Origin: Lysobacteraceae bacterium
Lineage (GTDB): Bacteria; Pseudomonadota; Gammaproteobacteria; Xanthomonadales; Xanthomonadaceae
Direction: 5' to 3'
Assembly: GCA_004173415.1 (NCBI GenBank)
Contig: SEHC01000218.1
Coordinates: 1 to 7,103 of the forward strand
DNA length: 7,103 nt
In this document: positions 1 to 5,255 of the stretch, in pieces
Numbering within the stretch: the first letter of the stretch is position 1
Layout: every line of letters starts with the position of its first letter
Translations under genes and position numbers: made by a program
The notes under the pieces: model-generated
Database searches by the model: none
The model's input: the letters and a program-made list of their open reading frames with translations, nothing else
What the model was told of the DNA's origin: nothing

Positions 1-173
1 TCGCAGGCGATCTCGGGATTCTTGGCCATGGCCAGGAAGCTGCCGGCCCTGGCGCGCGTGGCGCGGTACTCGGGCAGGTAGCGTCCGGCCTGGCGCATCA
101 GCCAGACCGGCGTGCAGTCAACGGGTTGGCGCTTGAGGGCGCGCAGCAGGCGGTCGTTCTTCAGGTGGGTCAT
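1..173 (-). CDS. hemE: Uroporphyrinogen decarboxylase, N-terminal part (cut by window edge)
   Basis: Uroporphyrinogen decarboxylase removes four acetate carboxyl groups from uroporphyrinogen III to give coproporphyrinogen III, a cytoplasmic step of haem synthesis. Only the first 57 residues lie in the window. They contain the N-terminal family signature PVWLMRQAGR at residues 22-31, continuing into YLPEYR; the arginines of this segment bind substrate carboxylates in known structures. The usual block after it (RAGSFLAMAKNPEIAC) is also present. The ATG at 173 gives the normal short leader (MTHLKNDR). No strong Shine-Dalgarno is visible, only GGAT before GTGATG. The gene follows the WGR gene after 70 nt on the same strand and is probably co-transcribed with aroK-aroB. 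The remaining roughly 300 residues are off the left edge, so integrity cannot be judged. Confidence 0.95.
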   Translation of the reverse strand, partial: MTHLKNDRLLRALKRQPVDCTPVWLMRQAGRYLPEYRATRARAGSFLAMAKNPEIAC

Positions 174-216
174 CACGGATCCGGGAAATGGACAAAGGGA
201 AACAGGGGGTGGGCCG

Positions 217-236
217 GGCGGCGTGCGTCGGCCGCC
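217..236. repeat. Short GC-rich inverted repeat between the WGR gene and hemE
   Basis: GGCGGC (217-222) and GCCGCC (231-236) form a 6-bp stem with an 8-nt loop in the 70-nt spacer between the WGR stop and the hemE start. Neither strand has a T-tract after the stem, so it is not a standard intrinsic terminator. It could be a weak attenuating or mRNA-stabilising hairpin, or chance in GC-rich DNA. Confidence 0.3.
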
Positions 237-243
237 TGCAGAA

Positions 244-498
244 TCACTTCGGCGCTTCGGCGCCACGCACGAAGGTTACCTGGTAGCCGCGCTTGACGTG
301 GCCGTCGCGGGCCTTCTCGAAGGCGGCGGTGGCCTCGTCCTGGAGCAGGTACTGTTCGCGCTTGAGCTGGGCGCGGCCACCGATCTGGCCGCTCTCGCGA
401 AGCAGCTCCCAGCCGCCGAACAGGTCCGGTTGCAGGGTCAGCTGCACGTAGCGGGGCGATTCGCCCGCGGCCGGGCGTTGCTGGAGGAAAAGGCGCAT
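244..498 (-). CDS. Small WGR-domain-type protein (84 aa), function unknown
   Basis: An 84-residue protein made almost entirely of one WGR-type domain. The fold pattern is visible: an N-terminal strand (MRLFLQQRP), RYVQLTLQPDLFGGWELLRE at residues 16-35, GGRAQLKREQYL at 40-51, a helix with FEKARDGHVKRGY at 60-72, and a last strand YQVTFV. WGR domains are found in PARPs, where they contact DNA, and in many small bacterial proteins of unknown role. The name motif is mostly lost: SGQ at 36-38 stands where WGR is usual, though W30 and the Gly-rich turn remain. It starts 9 nt after the aroB stop in the same frame, with no Shine-Dalgarno, so its translation probably depends on ribosomes finishing aroB. 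hemE follows after 70 nt. Its job is not known; the position suggests only co-expression with aroK, aroB and hemE. Confidence 0.85.
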   Translation of the reverse strand: MRLFLQQRPAAGESPRYVQLTLQPDLFGGWELLRESGQIGGRAQLKREQYLLQDEATAAFEKARDGHVKRGYQVTFVRGAEAPK

Positions 499-507
499 GC
501 CGGCATT

Positions 508-1614
508 TTAGCCGGACAGGACCGCCAGAACGGCTTTTTCGTCCACGTCCGGCACCACCTCGGCGCGGCCGACGCCGCGCCACAGCACCAGCCTCAGGCG
601 TCCGGCCTGGTTCTTCTTGTCCAGGCGCATGCGCTCAAGCAAGGCGGTGGGCGCCAGGCCCGGCGGGATGCGGGTGGGCAGGCCGAAAGCCGCCAGCAAC
701 GCGGCCAGCCGCGCCGCGTCCTCTTCGCCGGCCATGCCCAGGGCCGTCGAAAGCCGCGCCGCCAGGACCATGCCCACGGCCACCGCTTCGCCGTGGTTGA
801 GGTTGTCGTTGAGCGGGCTGCCGTAACCCTGTTCGGTCTCGATCGCATGGCCGAAGGTATGGCCCAGGTTGAGCAGGGCGCGCTCGCCACGCTCCAACGG
901 GTCGCGTTCCACGATCTCGGCCTTGTGCTCGCAGCTGCGGGCGATGGCCAGGGCCAGGCTGGCGTCGTCGCCGGCCAGCAGGGCGGTGCGTTCGGCTTCC
1001 AGCCACTCCAGGAACAGGGGGTCGCGGATCGCCCCGTACTTGATCACTTCGGCCAGGCCGGCGCGCAATTCGCGCGGCGGCAGGCTGCGCAGGGTGGTGG
1101 TGTCGGCGAACACCGCCCGCGGCGGGTGGAAGGCCCCGACCAGGTTCTTGCCCTGGGCGATATCCACCGCGGTCTTGCCACCGACCGAGGAATCGACCAT
1201 CGACAGCAGCGTGGTCGGGAGCTGCACGCAGTCGACCCCGCGCATCCAGCAGGCCGCGGCGAAGCCGGCCAGGTCGCCGACCACGCCCCCGCCCAGGGCG
1301 AATACGCAGGCATCGCGGGTCGCGCCCAGCGCCGCCAGCGCATCGATCGCGGCGGCGAAATTGTCCAGGGTCTTGGAGGCTTCGCCGGCCGGCAGCACGA
1401 AGCTCCTGACCAGCAGGTCCGGGCGCGCGCGGTGCAGGGCTTCGCGCACGGTCGACAGGTACAGCGGCGCCACCGTGGAATCGCTGACCAGCAGCACGTG
1501 GCGGCCGCGGACCTGGCTTGCCAGCGCCGCGCCGTCGCCCAGCGCGCCGGCGGCGATGACGATGCGGTAGGCATGCTCGCCGCCGACTTCGACGATGCGC
1601 GCGGCGGCGCTCAT
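508..1614 (-). CDS. aroB: 3-dehydroquinate synthase
   Basis: AroB converts DAHP to 3-dehydroquinate, the second step of the shikimate pathway, using NAD and a divalent metal in the cytoplasm. The protein is 368 aa, normal for the family. Visible motifs are GGGVVGDLAGF at 108-118 (NAD binding), PTTLLSMVDSSVGGKTAVD at 133-151, GLAEVIKYG at 186-194 with metal ligand E189, GHTFGHAIE at 251-259 (H252 and H256), and LNHGEAVAVGM at 272-282 with H274. From family structures the metal ligands should be E189, H252 and H274. The loop between GHAIE and NHGE is about five residues longer than in E. coli AroB. The start ATG overlaps the aroK stop as ATGA (1614-1611), so translation is probably coupled. The stop TAA lies 9 nt before the WGR gene. 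No sign of damage. Confidence 0.97.
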   Translation of the reverse strand: MSAAARIVEVGGEHAYRIVIAAGALGDGAALASQVRGRHVLLVSDSTVAPLYLSTVREALHRARPDLLVRSFVLPAGEASKTLDNFAAAIDALAALGATRDACVFALGGGVVGDLAGFAAACWMRGVDCVQLPTTLLSMVDSSVGGKTAVDIAQGKNLVGAFHPPRAVFADTTTLRSLPPRELRAGLAEVIKYGAIRDPLFLEWLEAERTALLAGDDASLALAIARSCEHKAEIVERDPLERGERALLNLGHTFGHAIETEQGYGSPLNDNLNHGEAVAVGMVLAARLSTALGMAGEEDAARLAALLAAFGLPTRIPPGLAPTALLERMRLDKKNQAGRLRLVLWRGVGRAEVVPDVDEKAVLAVLSG

Positions 1615-2153
1615 GCGGTGGTCTCGCTGCGCTGCCAGTAGCGCGACAGTTGCTGGGCCAGGGCGCAGGTCGCGCCGACCGGCGACAGGCCGTCGGTATC
1701 CAGCATCAGGTCGGCCAGTTCGGCGTACAGCGGGCCGCGGATCGCGGCCAGCTCGTGCAGCACCTGCTCGCGGTCCACGCGCTGCAGCAGCGGGCGGGCC
1801 TGGTCGCGGCCGACCCGCTTCAGCTGGCAGGCCACGCTGGCGTGCAGGTAGACCACGAAGCCGCGTTCGCGCATCAGCCTGCGGTTTTCGGGGTCGAGCA
1901 CGGCCCCGCCGCCGGTGGAAACCAGCCTGCCGTCGCCGGCCAGCAGGCAGGCCAGGGCCGCCTTCTCGCGCTCGCGGAAGCCGGCTTCGCCCACGTGCTC
2001 GAAGATCGTGGCGATGGACGCGCCGCTGCGCTCGGTCACGGCGTGGTCGACGTCGTGGAACTCCAGCGAAAAGCGCTCTGCCAGGCGCCTGCCGATGGAA
2101 GTCTTGCCGGCGCCCATCGGGCCGACCAGGATCAGGTTGGGAGCGGGATTCAT
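1611..2153 (-). CDS. aroK: Shikimate kinase
   Basis: Shikimate kinase phosphorylates the 3-hydroxyl of shikimate with ATP, the fifth step of the shikimate pathway. The protein is 180 aa, the usual size. It has the Walker A loop GPMGAGKTSIG at 11-21, the shikimate-binding Asp pair HDVDHAV (D34 and D36), GFRERE with R60, the TGGGAV loop at 80-85, the lid segment QARPLLQ with R120, and IRGPLY with R139. These match the substrate-binding D, R, G and R residues of known shikimate kinases. I chose the ATG at 2153 because the protein MNPAPNLILVGPMGAGK begins as the family does; the open frame further upstream has no family similarity and runs antisense through dodecin. There is no Shine-Dalgarno; an extended -10-like element sits just upstream. 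The gene heads the aroK-aroB-WGR-hemE unit. Confidence 0.97.
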   Translation of the reverse strand: MNPAPNLILVGPMGAGKTSIGRRLAERFSLEFHDVDHAVTERSGASIATIFEHVGEAGFREREKAALACLLAGDGRLVSTGGGAVLDPENRRLMRERGFVVYLHASVACQLKRVGRDQARPLLQRVDREQVLHELAAIRGPLYAELADLMLDTDGLSPVGATCALAQQLSRYWQRSETTA

Positions 2154-2161
2154 GTTAGGCG

Positions 2162-2170
2162 ATGCTATCA
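2162..2170 (-). promoter_or_regulatory. Possible extended -10 element for aroK (leaderless type)
   Basis: Read on the minus strand, TGATAGCAT fits an extended -10 box (TGn-TAnnnT). It ends 8 nt before the aroK ATG, so transcription would begin about 0-2 nt before the start codon. The absence of a Shine-Dalgarno fits a leaderless mRNA. No -35 box is recognisable. The assignment is by eye. Confidence 0.35.
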
Positions 2171-2176
2171 CCGGCC

Positions 2177-2215
2177 ACGGCGGCAGCAGCGGGCCGGCGG
2201 TAGCGCTGCCGCCGT
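2177..2215. repeat. 11-bp inverted repeat with a competing near-palindrome, aroK-dodecin intergenic
   Basis: ACGGCGGCAGC (2177-2187) and its exact reverse complement GCTGCCGCCGT (2205-2215) flank a 17-nt spacer. Inside this, GGCGGTAGCGCTGCCGCC (2196-2213) is itself almost palindromic, with one T-G wobble, and uses the same right arm. A third, one-mismatch copy of the arm (CGGCGGTAGC, 2195-2204) lies in direct orientation. The two hairpins cannot form together. The element sits 24 nt upstream of aroK and 71 nt upstream of dodecin. It could be an operator for a dimeric regulator, a hairpin in the dodecin leader, or GC-rich chance. Confidence 0.5.
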
Positions 2216-2286
2216 AGCGGGGTATTAACGCTGCACGGACTACTTTCTGGGTCCCGGCGGAATCCCGCCAGCCCGAGGAGCAGACC

Positions 2287-2490
2287 ATGTCGGTAGCCAA
2301 GATCATCGAAGTCAACGCGTCGTCCAAGACCAGCATGGAAGATGCGGTCAAGCACGGCCTGAGCAAGGCGTCCGAATCGGTCAAGAACATCAAGGGCGCA
2401 TGGGTCAATGAAATCAAGGTCGTCACCGACGACAACGGCAACGTCAACGAATGGCGGGTCAACCTGCGCATCACCTTCGTGGTCGAGTAG
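2287..2490 (+). CDS. Dodecin-family protein
   Basis: Dodecins are small proteins that assemble into hollow dodecamers; classical members store or buffer flavins such as riboflavin and lumichrome. This one is 67 aa, the normal length, with the beta-alpha-beta-beta pattern: strand VAKIIEVNASS, helix MEDAVKHGLSKASESVKNI at 17-35, strand AWVNEIKVV at 38-46, and strand EWRVNLRITFVVE at 55-67. W39 stands at the flavin-stacking position. The residue after W56 is R57, where classical flavin dodecins have Gln (xWQV), so flavin binding as in the classical type is uncertain. The subgroup typified by M. tuberculosis Rv0379, described as a calcium dodecin, also has Arg here, from memory. A good Shine-Dalgarno (GAGGAG, 2275-2280) lies 6 nt before the ATG. 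The gene is divergent from aroK and converges with the kinase gene, with 3 nt between stop codons. Confidence 0.92.
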   Translation: MSVAKIIEVNASSKTSMEDAVKHGLSKASESVKNIKGAWVNEIKVVTDDNGNVNEWRVNLRITFVVE

Positions 2491-2493
2491 GCC

Positions 2494-3309
2494 TCAACCC
2501 GCGGGCCGGCGCGCCGCGTCCAGCGGCACGGTGCGTTCGGCGATGGCCGGCAAGGTCTCCAGGGCCTGCCGGCTGACCCGTTCGAACAGCTGCACGAAGC
2601 GGGCCACGCCATCTCGGTCCATGCCGCCATGCGCGCCCCCGCTGGCCAGCAGCGCTTGCTCCTGTTCCCAGCGCCACTTCGGCACCACCCCGAAGCCCGG
2701 CGCCTGCAGCAGCCACAGGGCATCGATGCGCCGCCACAGGGGCGGGTAATCGCGATCCAGGGCCTCGTTGCACCACCAGCGCCAGCGACCATCGCGGTCC
2801 TCGTCGCGTTCCAGCGCGTTGAGCGGGGCGGCCAGTTCGGCGGGCGCTTGGGCCGGGGTCTTCAGGAACCAGCCCTCCAGCACCACCAGGTCGCAGCCGT
2901 GCATGGTCGGCCAACGGTCCGGCGCCGCGCGCTCGTCGGCGAGCTTGTCAAAGCGTGGCAGGGCGACGCGGCCGCCGTCGCGCAAGCCATCCAGGGTGGA
3001 CAGGGCCAGGCCCAGGTCGTGGGTTCCCGGTGGGCCGCGCGTGCGCAGCAGCGGATGCACGTCGGCGGCGAGGCGTTCGCGCTCGGCCACGCTGAGGTAG
3101 AAGTCATCGATCGACAGCACCGCCACGCGCAGGCCGCGCGCCTGGCCGAGCGCAGCCAGCTGGGCGGCGAAGGTCGATTTGCCGCTGCCCTGCAAGCCCG
3201 AGATCGCGAACACCGGGACCGGACCGGGTAGCGACAGGGCCGAATCCAGCGCCTCGGAAATCAATTGCCGGTCGAACCCGCCGACCCCTGTGTGCGAAGT
3301 GGCTTGCAT
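2494..3309 (-). CDS. P-loop kinase, D-glycerate 3-kinase / YGR205W (Tda10) type
   Basis: A 271-aa P-loop kinase related to plant D-glycerate 3-kinase and yeast YGR205W. Visible motifs in order are the Walker A GLQGSGKST at 38-46, SIDDFYL at 66-72, HPLLRTRGPPGTHD at 85-98, LPRFDK at 117-122, the Walker B-like LVVLEGWF at 141-148, and a late RWRWEQE at 212-218. In plants the enzyme phosphorylates glycerate to 3-phosphoglycerate; bacterial members are mostly untested, so the substrate here is inferred only. The neighbours (dodecin and pdxH) give no pathway clue. I chose the ATG at 3309 because the frame upstream is antisense to pdxH with no family similarity. No Shine-Dalgarno precedes it, but TATTGT lies 6 nt upstream, which fits a leaderless start. 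The gene is divergent from pdxH across 56 bp. Confidence 0.88.
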   Translation of the reverse strand: MQATSHTGVGGFDRQLISEALDSALSLPGPVPVFAISGLQGSGKSTFAAQLAALGQARGLRVAVLSIDDFYLSVAERERLAADVHPLLRTRGPPGTHDLGLALSTLDGLRDGGRVALPRFDKLADERAAPDRWPTMHGCDLVVLEGWFLKTPAQAPAELAAPLNALERDEDRDGRWRWWCNEALDRDYPPLWRRIDALWLLQAPGFGVVPKWRWEQEQALLASGGAHGGMDRDGVARFVQLFERVSRQALETLPAIAERTVPLDAARRPAG

Positions 3310-3315
3310 GCGCGG

Positions 3316-3321
3316 ACAATA
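3316..3321 (-). promoter_or_regulatory. Possible -10 element for the kinase gene (leaderless type)
   Basis: On the minus strand TATTGT is followed by six bases (CCGCGC) and then the kinase ATG. A -10 hexamer in this place would start transcription at or within one base of the A of ATG. No -35 box is seen 17 nt further up. The same AT-rich spot read on the plus strand (GACAAT, 3315-3320) could serve pdxH with a leader of about 40 nt, so the direction is not settled. Confidence 0.35.
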
Positions 3322-3365
3322 GCGCAACCCCCGCCGCGCCCGCGGCGCCGCCGAGCGAAGCGCTG

Positions 3366-3965
3366 ATGACCGACCTGTATGCCGAAGCCCTGTCCACTTT
3401 CGCCGGCCTGTTCGCCGAGGCCAAGGCCGGCAGCGAACTTGAACCCAATGCGATGACCGTGGCGACCGCGACCGCGGACGGGCGGCCGTCGGCGCGCACC
3501 GTGCTGCTGAAGTCCTTCGATCCGCGTGGCTTCGTGTTCTACACCCACACCCACAGCCAGAAGGGCCGCGAGTTGCAGGAGAATCCGCGCGCGGCGCTGC
3601 TGTTCCTGTGGCGCAGCCTGCGCGAAGCCGGCATCCAGGTGCGGGTGGAGGGCAGCGTGGCCGCGGTGGACGAAGCCGAGGCCGACGAGTATTTCGCCTC
3701 GCGTCCCCGCGTGAGCCAGCTGGGCGCGTGGGCCTCGGCCCAGTCCGAGACACTGGACTCGCGCGAGGCCTTCGAAGCGCGCATGGCGGAGATGGAAACC
3801 AGGTTCAGCGGCCGCGACATACCGCGGCCACAGGGATGGAGCGGCTACCGCGTGCTGCCCGAGGCCTTCGAGTTCTGGTACGGCGCCGCGTTCCGCCTGC
3901 ACCAGCGCTGGCGCTACGACTGCGACGCCGCGGGCGCTTGGTCGAAGCGGATGCTGTTTCCCTGA
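3366..3965 (+). CDS. pdxH: Pyridoxine/pyridoxamine 5'-phosphate oxidase
   Basis: PdxH is an FMN flavoprotein that oxidises pyridoxine or pyridoxamine 5'-phosphate with O2 to pyridoxal 5'-phosphate, the last step of vitamin B6 synthesis and salvage. The 199-aa protein is full length. The FMN-binding split-barrel region is clear: MTVATATADGRPSARTVLLK at 30-49, FVFYTHTHSQKG at 56-67, and PRAALLFLW at 74-82. Next come SRPRVSQLGAWAS at 112-124 and the C-terminal dimerisation and active-site part EFWYGAAFRLHQRWRY at 169-184, including the RLH motif. The ATG at 3366 matches the family N-terminus and is preceded by a weak GAGCGAAG ribosome site. The gene is divergent from the kinase gene; the broken cobalamin-binding gene follows after 41 nt on the same strand. 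No oddity in key residues. Confidence 0.96.
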   Translation: MTDLYAEALSTFAGLFAEAKAGSELEPNAMTVATATADGRPSARTVLLKSFDPRGFVFYTHTHSQKGRELQENPRAALLFLWRSLREAGIQVRVEGSVAAVDEAEADEYFASRPRVSQLGAWASAQSETLDSREAFEARMAEMETRFSGRDIPRPQGWSGYRVLPEAFEFWYGAAFRLHQRWRYDCDAAGAWSKRMLFP

Positions 3966-3990
3966 TCCAGCCGGATGCTTGCCGCGGCGA

Positions 3991-3999
3991 TGGCAGAAT
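3991..3999 (+). promoter_or_regulatory. Weak possible extended -10 before the cobalamin-binding pseudogene
   Basis: TGGCAGAAT resembles an extended -10 (TGn plus CAGAAT, first base off consensus). It ends 7 nt before the ATG at 4007, and no Shine-Dalgarno precedes that ATG. This repeats, in weaker form, the arrangement at aroK and the kinase gene. Read-through from pdxH, 41 nt upstream, is an equally good explanation for expression. Confidence 0.2.
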
Positions 4000-4006
4000 A
4001 CCCGGC

Positions 4007-4706
4007 ATGGGCCCGCAACGAATCATCTGCCTCACCGAAGAACCGACCGAGACGCTGTATGCGCTCGGCGAGCAGCATCGCATCGTCGGCATCAGCGGCT
4101 TCACCGTGCGACCGGCGGTCGCGCGCAGGGAAAAGCCCAAGGTCAGTGCCTTCACCAGTGCGAAGATCGGCGAGATCCTGAAGCTGAAGCCGGATTTCGT
4201 GGTCGGTTTCTCCGACATCCAGGCCGGGATCGCGGCCGAACTGATCGGGCACGGCATGGCTGGAGGATATCGGCCAGGCCGCGTCGCGGTTGCCGGTGCG
4301 ACCGAAAGTGTATTTCGAGGAATGGGACGAGCCGCCGATCACCGGGATCCGCTGGGTGGCCGAGCTGGTCCGCATCGCCGGTGGCGATGACGTGTTCCCC
4401 GAACGCGCACTGGAGCCGATGGCCCGCGAACGGATCCTGGCCGACGCCAGTGAAGTGGTGCGGCGCGCGCCCGACCTGATCCTGGGATCGTGGTGCGGCA
4501 AGAAGTTCCGTCCCGAAAAGGTGGCCGCGCGTCCCGGCTGGGATGCCATCCCGGCGGTGCGCGACGGCGAACTCCATGAGATCAAGTCGCCGCTGATCCT
4601 GCAGCCCGGTCCTGCGGCGCTGACCGAGGGCGTGGCCGCGATCGCGGCGATCATCCAGGCCTGGTCGGCGCGGCGAGCCGGAGCCGCGGCAGCTTTTCCC
4701 TCCTGA
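4007..4706 (+). pseudogene. Cobalamin-binding (BtuF-like) protein gene broken by internal deletion and frameshift
   Basis: The N-terminal part, from ATG 4007 through MGPQRIICLTEEPTETLYALG, GISGFTVRP, KPKVSAFTSAKI and LKPDFVVGFSDIQAGIAAEL, is typical of the cytoplasmic-looking cobalamin-binding, BtuF-like family (COG0614) without a signal peptide. That frame loses similarity after about 4253 (ELIGHG) and stops at 4388-4390, giving 127 aa. The family sequence resumes one frame over: WLEDIGQAASRLP, RPKVYFEEWDEPPITGIRW, ELVRIAGGDDVFPE, ILGSWCGKKFRPEKVAARPGW and ILQPGPAAL, ending at TGA 4704-4706. The stretch normally between them, the end of lobe 1 (a VFNQRS-like motif) and the inter-lobe helix, is missing: about 40 codons, estimated from memory of the family. 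The frame offset means the lost length is 2 modulo 3. Function is probably lost even if the frame were restored. A sequencing or assembly error is the alternative. Confidence 0.85.
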
Positions 4707-4820
4707 GGGAGCGCGCGGCCAGGCAGGCTTGGTCATGCCGGCAACGCGCGGGCTGCGTTCTTCCCGCCGTGCGCCGCGACCCTGCGATGATGGGGCTCCA
4801 TTCGTTCGCGGAGGCGGGGC
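4707..4820. other. Intergenic spacer upstream of the DoxX gene
   Basis: This is 114 nt between the pseudogene stop and the DoxX start. I see no convincing promoter pair, no small gene and no RNA gene. A short palindrome, TCCCT-CCTG-AGGGA (4697-4710), straddles the pseudogene stop but has no following T-tract. The only clear signal is the Shine-Dalgarno GGAGG (4810-4814) of the next gene. Confidence 0.5.
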
Positions 4821-5216
4821 ATGAACCAGGCGGCGATGCAGGATTCCGGCAAGCTGGTGTTACGGCTGGTACTGGGGGTGCTGATCCTGTTGCACGGGGT
4901 AGCGAAACTGAAGGCAGGGCTGGCGCCGATCGAAGCCATGCTGGCCGCACATGGCTTGCCGACCATCCTCGCCTACGGCGCATGGATAGGTGAGGTGCTG
5001 GCGCCACTGCTGCTGGTCCTGGGCTTCTACGCCCGCATCGGCGCCGCGATGATCGCCGTCAACATGCTGTTCGCAGTCGGCCTGGCGCATATGGGTCAGC
5101 TGTGGCAGCTCAACGAGCAGGGCGGCTGGGCGCTGGAGCTGCAGGCCATGTTCCTGTTCGCCGCGGTGGCCATCGTGTTGCTGGGACCGGGACGCCACGG
5201 CATCAACCAGCGTTGA
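4821..5216 (+). CDS. DoxX-family integral membrane protein
   Basis: A 131-aa protein with four predicted membrane segments: about residues 11-30 (KLVLRLVLGVLILLHGVAKL), 48-69, 72-92 and 105-122. The LLHGVAKL motif in the first helix and the overall size fit the DoxX family (PF07681). Family members are inner-membrane proteins; the name comes from a subunit of an archaeal thiosulfate:quinone oxidoreductase, but most bacterial copies, including this one, have no proven function, and redox or stress roles are suggestions only. The start is well supported by GGAGG (4810-4814), 6 nt before ATG 4821. The gene stands alone: it is preceded by the pseudogene after 114 nt and converges with the DUF4426 gene across 39 nt. 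Confidence 0.88.
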   Translation: MNQAAMQDSGKLVLRLVLGVLILLHGVAKLKAGLAPIEAMLAAHGLPTILAYGAWIGEVLAPLLLVLGFYARIGAAMIAVNMLFAVGLAHMGQLWQLNEQGGWALELQAMFLFAAVAIVLLGPGRHGINQR

Positions 5217-5255
5217 CCGCCGCCGGCCTCGCGTCGTTTGCGGCGCGGGGGGGGC
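5217..5255. other. Short convergent intergenic gap with a G8 run
   Basis: This 39-nt gap separates the DoxX and DUF4426 stop codons. It holds a 6-bp inverted repeat (CGCCGC 5218-5223, GCGGCG 5240-5245) with a long 16-nt loop, and a run of eight G (5247-5254). It is the natural place for a shared terminator, but there is no T-tract on either strand, so no intrinsic terminator can be called. Confidence 0.3.

Noticed and set aside
112..1641. A 509-codon open frame on the plus strand
   Set aside because: It is antisense to aroB and the WGR gene, has no family resemblance, and is the kind of long shadow frame expected in GC-rich DNA.
2154..2792. N-terminal extension of the shikimate kinase frame up to 2792
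   Set aside because: The extra 213 codons run antisense through dodecin and part of the kinase gene and have no shikimate kinase similarity; the ATG at 2153 gives the standard protein.
3310..3753. N-terminal extension of the kinase frame into pdxH
   Set aside because: It is an Arg/Pro-rich antisense shadow of pdxH; the kinase family sequence begins after ATG 3309.
4245..4290. Programmed ribosomal frameshift in the cobalamin-binding gene
   Set aside because: No slippery sequence is evident, and a conserved middle segment of the protein is missing, which a frameshift alone would not explain.
4697..4710. Palindrome TCCCT-CCTG-AGGGA as a terminator
   Set aside because: The stem is 5-6 bp and no T-tract follows it on either strand.
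4707..4820. Possible sRNA or small gene upstream of DoxX
   Set aside because: No start with a ribosome site, no stable hairpin with a T-tract, and no convincing promoter pair.
5218..5245. Inverted repeat between DoxX and DUF4426 as a bidirectional terminator
   Set aside because: It is a 6-bp stem with a 16-nt loop and no T-tract; too weak to call.
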